Assembly (NCBI RefSeq): GCF_000717275.1
Contig: NZ_JNYV01000002.1
Span: forward strand, 310,001-374,000
Length of the DNA: 64,000 bases
Source: Kitasatospora arboriphila
Lineage (GTDB): Bacteria; Actinomycetota; Actinomycetes; Mycobacteriales; Mycobacteriaceae
Direction: 5' to 3'
The notes beneath the pieces are model-generated. The model searched no databases and was not told where the DNA came from. It saw only the letters and a list, made by a program, of their open reading frames with translations. Of the stretch, positions 58,806 to 64,000 are shown piece by piece. Within the stretch, counting starts at the first letter, position 1. Each line of letters opens with the position of its first letter. The translations under genes and the position numbers were made by a program.

Positions 58806-60875
58806 GTGAGAGTTCCACTTGCCATTTTTGATAAACACGCAGGCGCCTCGAAGCGCTCCCGCGTGACGTGCCATTACAAATGTGGCGACGCATGCTGGCA
58901 TGAGCCTCCCAACACCAGCGACAACGAGTACTTCCGGGACATCGCCCGTAACGCGGTCTCACGTCGCTCGGTACTGCGTGGTTCGGCCGCTGCCGTGGTC
59001 GCCGTGGGAGCCACCTCGGCCCTCGCCGCGTGCGGCGATGACAGCAAGTCGACGGCACAACCGTCGAGTGCGGTAGAGGTCACCGGCACCGGCGACGGCA
59101 ACGGGATGAACTTCGTCCCGGTCGCACCGAACACCGAGGACGCCCTGGTCATCCCCGATGGATATGAGCAGGCCGTGGTGATCATGTGGGGCGACCCGGT
59201 GGTCCCCGGGGCCCCCGCGTTCGATTTCGACAACCAGACCCCTGAGGCGCAGGAAAAGCAGTTCGGGTTCAACAACGACTTCGCCGGACTGATCCCCATC
59301 GAGGGACAGGCAGGGCACTACTACCTGGTGGTCAACCAGGAGTACACCACCGAAGAGTTCATGTTCAAGGGTTACAAGCCGAAGGAACCGACCGAGCAGC
59401 AAGCACGGATCGCCATGGCTGCGCACGGCATCACCGTTGTCGAGGTGAAGAGCGAAGACGGGTCGGGAAAGTTGACTCCCGTTGTCGGCGAACGGAATCG
59501 CCGCCTCACGGCGATGAGTCCGTTCACCCTGACCGGCCCGGCGGCCGGCAGCGAGTTCGTGAAGACCAACGCCGATCCCCAGGGAACCACGGTGCTCGGC
59601 ACCATCGGCAACTGCTCCGGTGGTCTCACGCCGTGGGGAACCATGATCTCCGGCGAAGAGAACTTCAACGGTTACTTCACCGGCGCGTCAACCGTCACCG
59701 ACTCCACGGCGAAAGAGCGCCTCGAGCGGTACAGCTTCGACGATGAAGACGACTTCCATCAGTGGGGCAAGTACGAGACCCGGTTCGATCTGGCGAAGGA
59801 ACCCAACGAGGCCAACCGATTCGGCTACGTCGTGGAGGTCAATCCACACGACCCCAAGTCCACTCCGGTCAAGCATTCCTCGATGGGTCGCCTGAAGCAC
59901 GAGGGCGCCAACATCTTTGTCACCGACGACGGCACCGTGGTCGCCTACACCGGTGACGACGAGCGCTTCGAGTACATCTACAAGTTCGTGTCCAGCAAGA
60001 AGATTCAGCCAGGCGTGGGTGCGGCGGCCATGCAGCACAACATGACCATCCTGTCGAACGGCACACTGTACGTGGCCCAGTTGACCGGCAACCAGCCCGA
60101 TCAGATCGACGGCAGCGGCAAGCTCCCTTCCTCGGGATCGTTTGCCGGAACGGGCAAATGGTTCCCGCTGCTCACCGTTACCGACGACGGCGCCGAGTCC
60201 AAGGTCGAGGGCATGACGGCCCAGGAGGTGGCAGTGTTCACCCGGCTGGCGGCCGACAAGGTCGGTGCCACCAAGATGGACCGTCCCGAAGACATCGAGC
60301 CACATCCCAAGACCGGCAAGGTCTACTGCGCGCTGACCAACAACGACAAGCGCGGCACGGCGGGCAAGGCCGGCGTCGACGAGGCCAATCCCCGGAACGA
60401 GAACAAGAACGGACAGGTCATCGAGTTCACCGATGACCATGCCGGTACGGGATTCACCTGGGACCTTTTGCTGGTGTGTGGCGATCCGGCCGCCGCCGAC
60501 ACCTACTACGGCGGATTCGACAAGACCAAGGTCAGCCCCATCTCGTGCCCGGACAACGTGGCCTTCGATCCGCACGGGAACCTGTGGATCTCGACCGACG
60601 GAAACGCGTTGAAGAACAACGACGGACTGTTCGCCGTGGCACTCGAGGGCGACAACCGCGGCGAGACGAAGCAATTCCTCACCGTGCCGAGAGGTGCCGA
60701 GACCTGCGGTCCGATCATCGACACAGACCGGATCATCGTGTGCGTACAACACCCCGGCGAAGAGGATGAGTACTCGGCCGACAAGCCTTACTCGAACTGG
60801 CCCGAAGGTGGCGATTCGCAGCCACGTCCGTCGGTCGTCTCGGTGTGGAAGTCGGGCGGTCAGATCGGCGTCTGA
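58806..60875 (+). CDS. PhoX-family (DUF839) phosphatase, Tat-exported lipoprotein
   Basis: The GTG at 58806 behind GGGAG gives 689 residues. Near residue 55 a twin-arginine signal is visible (SRRSVLRGSAAAVVAVGA), ending in a lipobox (LAAC). The protein should therefore be folded inside, exported by Tat and lipid-anchored. About 55 residues with CHYKCGDACWHEPP precede the signal. The DUF839 beta-propeller shows NCSGGLTPWGTMISGEENFNGYF and LERYSFDDEDDFHQWGKYE. PhoX enzymes are calcium/iron alkaline phosphatases that release phosphate from organic esters under phosphate limitation. No PHO box was recognised upstream. Confidence 0.93.
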   Translation: MRVPLAIFDKHAGASKRSRVTCHYKCGDACWHEPPNTSDNEYFRDIARNAVSRRSVLRGSAAAVVAVGATSALAACGDDSKSTAQPSSAVEVTGTGDGNGMNFVPVAPNTEDALVIPDGYEQAVVIMWGDPVVPGAPAFDFDNQTPEAQEKQFGFNNDFAGLIPIEGQAGHYYLVVNQEYTTEEFMFKGYKPKEPTEQQARIAMAAHGITVVEVKSEDGSGKLTPVVGERNRRLTAMSPFTLTGPAAGSEFVKTNADPQGTTVLGTIGNCSGGLTPWGTMISGEENFNGYFTGASTVTDSTAKERLERYSFDDEDDFHQWGKYETRFDLAKEPNEANRFGYVVEVNPHDPKSTPVKHSSMGRLKHEGANIFVTDDGTVVAYTGDDERFEYIYKFVSSKKIQPGVGAAAMQHNMTILSNGTLYVAQLTGNQPDQIDGSGKLPSSGSFAGTGKWFPLLTVTDDGAESKVEGMTAQEVAVFTRLAADKVGATKMDRPEDIEPHPKTGKVYCALTNNDKRGTAGKAGVDEANPRNENKNGQVIEFTDDHAGTGFTWDLLLVCGDPAAADTYYGGFDKTKVSPISCPDNVAFDPHGNLWISTDGNALKNNDGLFAVALEGDNRGETKQFLTVPRGAETCGPIIDTDRIIVCVQHPGEEDEYSADKPYSNWPEGGDSQPRPSVVSVWKSGGQIGV

Positions 60876-60889
60876 CCCACTCCCTGCCG

Positions 60890-60957
60890 GATTCGCTCCG
60901 CTTACCGACGTCTGCTCCCGGTGTAACCGGCGCAAGCGCGCGTAAGTGGAGCGAATC
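60890..60957. terminator. Inverted repeat between phoX-like gene and TetR gene
   Basis: GATTCGCTCCGCTTAC (60890-60905) and GTAAGTGGAGCGAATC (60942-60957) pair at 15 of 16 positions around a 36-base loop. It sits between two convergent genes and could be a bidirectional terminator, though there is no T-run. A repeat element of another kind is possible. Confidence 0.55.
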
Positions 60958-60968
60958 TGCCGGTGAGG

Positions 60969-61595
60969 TCAGGGCTTGGCTGTCATCGCGACGATGATGG
61001 CGGCGACCTGCGCGGCCAGCGCGTCGGCGGAACCCTCGTCGTCGGTGAACCAGCGGAAGAGTGCTTGCTGGAACAGACCGTCGAAGATCGCGTAAGCCAC
61101 CGGCGGACTCAACACGGGGGGTCGACCGGTGAACTCGGAATGGCGTGTGACCATTCGCCAGATCATCGCTTCCAGACCCTGTTCGATCTCACCGACGGCG
61201 GGTCGGAAGACCTCGTCGAAATAGCTCTGGGCCCGCATGTCGTACCAGAGTCGGTGCATCGGAGCCTCGTCCGTCAGGCTCGTCGCCATGGCGGCGGAGA
61301 ATCGTCTGGCGAGGTCATCGACGTTCTCGGAGCCGTCGATAGCGGCGTCGTACCGGGTGACACATTCGGCTTTGTACTCGCGGACTCCGAAGATGATGAG
61401 TTCGTTCTTGTCGGCGAAGTAGTAGTGGAGCACCCCGTGCGTGAAGTCGGAGTTGCTGGCGATGTCGCGAAGACTGGTGTTCGCATAACCCCGTTCCGCC
61501 AGAGTCGCCAGCGCCGACCGGGCAAGCTCTCGCTGCCGTTCGCCGAACTTGTCCACGCGACTCTCTGCGCGCGTCCTCCGGGTTGAGGTGCTCAT
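60969..61595 (-). CDS. TetR-family transcriptional regulator
   Basis: The ATG at 61595 gives 208 residues (GTG at 61598 also possible). HTH: RELARSALATLAERGYANTSLRDIASNSDFTHGVLHYYFADKNELIIFG. The C-terminal domain includes MHRLWYDMRAQSYFDEVFRPAVGEIEQGLEAMIW, seen in BetI-like TetR regulators. It lies 69 bases downstream of the epoxide-hydrolase-like gene on the same strand, not divergent to a target, so its target is uncertain. Confidence 0.91.
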   Translation of the reverse strand: MSTSTRRTRAESRVDKFGERQRELARSALATLAERGYANTSLRDIASNSDFTHGVLHYYFADKNELIIFGVREYKAECVTRYDAAIDGSENVDDLARRFSAAMATSLTDEAPMHRLWYDMRAQSYFDEVFRPAVGEIEQGLEAMIWRMVTRHSEFTGRPPVLSPPVAYAIFDGLFQQALFRWFTDDEGSADALAAQVAAIIVAMTAKP

Positions 61596-61664
61596 CACCG
61601 AGCAGTTTAGATCCGGTTCACAGCCGGAAACAATGGCGAACGGACTGTTTTTGCAGTTACCGCG

Positions 61665-62579
61665 TCACGCCAGGAACTCGATGATCAGGTCGCCGACCAC
61701 CTCGGGTTGTTCGAGGTGCAGGAAATGCCCGGCGGCCTCGACAACGCGGACGTCGCTGCCGGCAGGCAACACCGCACCCGCCCGTTCGGCGAAGCCGGCC
61801 TGCATACATCCGTCGTCGGCACCGTGCAGATAGAGGGTGGGTATGCGGGCTTCGCCTGTCATCGCCCTCTGCATCGACCGGTATCGCTCGGCGGCCCGGG
61901 TGGGTCGCAGCGTGGCCCGGTAGTACGCCAAGACCGCGGTGCGATGCGCTGCGGTGGGCAACGAGTCGAAGACATACCGCAGGTCTTCGGTGGCGTCGAA
62001 CCCCGGTGACCATCTCCGCCAGAGAAGAGGGATGAGCTTGTCCAATGCCCGCTCAGACAGGCGCGGCAATTGGACGAACATGGTGTACCAGCTCAGAAAG
62101 GCTTGCCGTGCATACAATTTCGCCATCGCGGCGGGGTCGGAACGCACCTGGGTGAATGCCCCGATCGGAGGTACCGCCATCGACACCACGGTGCGGAACG
62201 GTGAGCCTTCGAAGGCCGCAAGCCCATTCGAGGTGAGTGCACCCCAGTCGTGCCCGACCACCACGGCCTGATCATCGGCGCCCAGGCATCGGTGGATCTC
62301 CACGGCGTCGTACATCAGTGCGCCCACGTGGTAATCGTCGTCGCGGGCAAGTCCGGAAGGCGCGTATCCCCTGCCGAACGGAGCGATCACCCGATAGCCC
62401 TGCTCGGCCAGCCGCGGTCCGAGGTGCCGCCATGTGTACGCGGTATCAGGGAACCCGTGTAGGCACAGCGCCAGTGTTCCGTCTACCGGCCCCCAGGCGA
62501 ATGCCTGTAGATCCACGGTCGGCAACGTCAGGGAGATCGACTCGGCTCCGGCAGGGGGCTCATGCATGTACTGATCCAA
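61665..62579 (-). CDS. Alpha/beta hydrolase, epoxide-hydrolase-like
   Basis: The 304-residue protein has the oxyanion motif LCLHGFPDTAYTWRHLGPRLAEQGYRVIAPFGRGYAPS, the nucleophile Asp in VVVGHDWGALTSNGLA and the catalytic His in EAAGHFLHLEQPEVV. This matches epoxide hydrolases and haloalkane-dehalogenase relatives. The Asp nucleophile excludes a typical Ser esterase. The lid region (RLSERALDKLIPLLWRRWSP) is of normal size. It lies between the TetR gene and the glycosidase gene, all on the minus strand. Confidence 0.92.
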   Translation of the reverse strand: MDQYMHEPPAGAESISLTLPTVDLQAFAWGPVDGTLALCLHGFPDTAYTWRHLGPRLAEQGYRVIAPFGRGYAPSGLARDDDYHVGALMYDAVEIHRCLGADDQAVVVGHDWGALTSNGLAAFEGSPFRTVVSMAVPPIGAFTQVRSDPAAMAKLYARQAFLSWYTMFVQLPRLSERALDKLIPLLWRRWSPGFDATEDLRYVFDSLPTAAHRTAVLAYYRATLRPTRAAERYRSMQRAMTGEARIPTLYLHGADDGCMQAGFAERAGAVLPAGSDVRVVEAAGHFLHLEQPEVVGDLIIEFLA

Positions 62580-62588
62580 TCAGGTCAG

Positions 62589-63956
62589 CTAGTCCAGCCA
62601 GTCCAAAACGGCTGCAGCGGTCCAGGATTGCTGCATGCTACCCAGCGGCTCTCCGGTGAACGGCTCATAATATTCGGCGAACGACCCGTCTTGCGCCTGC
62701 CTCAGCCCTTCTTCACGCAACCGCGCCGAACGTTCCGTCCATCCGCGCCGGGCAAATGCCCACGAGAACAGCCAGGTCATCACCGGCCATACGGGCCCGC
62801 GCCAGTACTCCCGTGATTTGAAGTCCGCCGAGATCGGTGAGGTCGACGGCGGCACCGCGTACTTGAGGTCGGGGTGACCGCAGAAGCGAGGACCTTCGAA
62901 GAGCTTGAGCAGTGCACGCTCACGATCGCGCGGCAGGCCACCACACAACAGCGGCGCAAACATCGCGATGGTCTCGGTGTTGATCCAGCGGCCCGCACGC
63001 AGATCGAAGTCGCGAGCGGCCCCGTTGCGTTCCGAGGTCGCCGCCGCGACGCCGGCACGGTATCGATCCGCCCAGGCCCGCAGGTCACGGACATCCGAGC
63101 GAGGTTTCGAATAGTCCTCGCCGATCGTCGCGAGCACGTCGCACGCCACCGCGAAGATCGCGCTGACGAAGACGTCTTCGATGGCGAAGCTCATCACCTC
63201 GGGCAGCACCGCATCGTCGTAGTTCGCCATCTTCATCTCGTGGACCAGCCACAGATATCGGTCGTACTCGACGTCGGATGGGCGCATCGAGGCGTCGGCG
63301 CCGTGAGAGAGGTCGGCACGGGTGTACGGCGGCAGATCGGCCCCCGGCTTCACGTTCTCGTAGGCGGCATCCCAGCGGGGCGAGTTGTCCATCCCCGATT
63401 CCCAGCCGTGGTACAGCGTGATGCGACCGCGACCCTGCGGATCCCGGGCATGCGCAAGCCATCTGTGCCACCGGACGAGGTCGCCCCATCTGCGGTCGAG
63501 GAACTCCTCGGCGACCGAGCGTGTGGTGCGGCCCTGACGGCGAGAGTGGTCGAGGATGCGTTGCACCGCAATGGCGTGGACGGGCGGCTGGGTTATGCCC
63601 GAGGTGTGCGGAGCCCGCGGTGCATTGAACGCGAGCTGTGAACACTCCCATCGCGCCGGACCCGGGAAGTACCCGTCGCGGCCGTTCGCGAAGACGATGT
63701 GCGGGATCATGCCGTTGCCCCACTGCGCCGAGAGCAGCGTGTCCATCTCGACCACCGCTCGTTCCACACTCAGCGGCGCGAGGCCGACCGTGACGAAAGC
63801 TGCATCCCAGCTCCACATGTGCGGGTACAGACGCGGCGCCGCACTGGTCATGGTGCCCAGATCATTGCCACGCAGCAGATAGGCCGCGCGCGCCGACAGT
63901 TGCGTGTTGGTGAAGCCGACGTATCCCACGGTCACATTCTGGCCCCACGGGCGCAA
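62589..63956 (-). CDS. Glucosylglycerate-hydrolase-like glycoside hydrolase (GH63/MGH1-type)
   Basis: About 455 residues; the exact start is uncertain (TTG at 63956, GTG at 63935 or 63929). The (alpha/alpha)6 barrel has LSARAAYLLRGNDLGTMTSAAPRLYPHMWSWDAAF near the N-terminus, GWESGMDNSPRWD with the likely catalytic Asp, and YWRGPVWPVMTWLFSWAF near the C-terminus. It closely resembles mycobacterial GgH, which hydrolyses glucosylglycerate during recovery from nitrogen limitation. Its stop lies only nine bases before the start of the hydrolase gene. Confidence 0.9.
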   Translation of the reverse strand: MRPWGQNVTVGYVGFTNTQLSARAAYLLRGNDLGTMTSAAPRLYPHMWSWDAAFVTVGLAPLSVERAVVEMDTLLSAQWGNGMIPHIVFANGRDGYFPGPARWECSQLAFNAPRAPHTSGITQPPVHAIAVQRILDHSRRQGRTTRSVAEEFLDRRWGDLVRWHRWLAHARDPQGRGRITLYHGWESGMDNSPRWDAAYENVKPGADLPPYTRADLSHGADASMRPSDVEYDRYLWLVHEMKMANYDDAVLPEVMSFAIEDVFVSAIFAVACDVLATIGEDYSKPRSDVRDLRAWADRYRAGVAAATSERNGAARDFDLRAGRWINTETIAMFAPLLCGGLPRDRERALLKLFEGPRFCGHPDLKYAVPPSTSPISADFKSREYWRGPVWPVMTWLFSWAFARRGWTERSARLREEGLRQAQDGSFAEYYEPFTGEPLGSMQQSWTAAAVLDWLD

Positions 63957-64000
63957 TCGTGCCCATCTCGCTGTCCAGACCCTCAGGCAACCCAGAGTGC

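Overview
The window looks like a chromosomal segment of a high-GC actinobacterium of the order Mycobacteriales, most like Gordonia or a close relative. Supporting signs are two F420-type luciferase-like oxidoreductases, mycothiol-linked protein families (actinobacterial ArsC, MDMPI fold), a furA-katG pair with the mycobacterial-type upstream box, an ECF41 sigma factor, a DUF222/HNH '13E12-type' protein and a glucosylglycerate-hydrolase-like gene. I saw no tRNA, rRNA, CRISPR array, transposase or phage gene.

Layout. (1) About 1-11.0 kb: a CUT2-type ABC importer (minus strand), VOC and SnoaL-fold proteins, an aldehyde dehydrogenase, and divergently a coupled set made of a small protein, a PPDK-like enzyme and an acyl-CoA dehydrogenase. 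(2) 11.1-14.8 kb: an arsenic island (arsR-acr3-arsC converging on arsI, which diverges from a second arsR), with a degenerate 72-bp tandem repeat filling the gap between arsC and arsI. (3) 14.9-24.9 kb: stress and housekeeping genes: AhpD-like protein/ECF41 sigma pair, a nitrile-hydratase-type cluster, WYL regulator, RidA, SRPBCC proteins, furA-katG, and a TetR regulator. (4) 25-54.4 kb: a large catabolic region with an aldo/keto reductase, LLM and acyl-CoA dehydrogenases, a thiolase plus DUF35 partner, a 2-oxoacid dehydrogenase complex (E1a, E1b, E2, with E3 at 46-47.5 kb), a CoA ligase, three histidine phosphatases, a PEP-mobilising-domain protein, short-chain dehydrogenases, hydrolase, two ThuA-like proteins, two divergent TetR regulators, a Rieske oxygenase and a zinc alcohol dehydrogenase. 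A DUF222/HNH gene and a DUF6230/DUF6114 membrane pair interrupt it. (5) 54.4-64 kb: an unusual pair of inverted 21-bp repeat arrays between convergent genes, then a large unknown protein, LLM enzyme, carotenoid-desaturase-like FAD enzyme, Tat-exported PhoX-type phosphatase, TetR, epoxide-hydrolase-like protein and a glucosylglycerate-hydrolase-like protein.

The most interesting signal is a recurring near-palindromic motif, core CAAGTAA with full form close to TCAAGTAACTTGA. It occurs upstream of the ABC importer, the aldehyde dehydrogenase/PPDK-like divergon, the CoA ligase/2-oxoacid dehydrogenase divergon, the PEP-domain protein/SDR divergon, one ThuA gene and the Rieske operon. It was not seen in the arsenic, nitrile hydratase, furA-katG or right-hand blocks. 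I infer one catabolic regulon, split in the window by unrelated genes, that takes up a small polar compound and processes it through hydroxylation, CoA activation, oxidation and thiolysis. This regulon also holds two PEP-synthase/PPDK-like proteins without a convincing ATP-grasp domain and two or three histidine phosphatases, so phosphorylated intermediates are a possibility. The substrate cannot be named from sequence alone.
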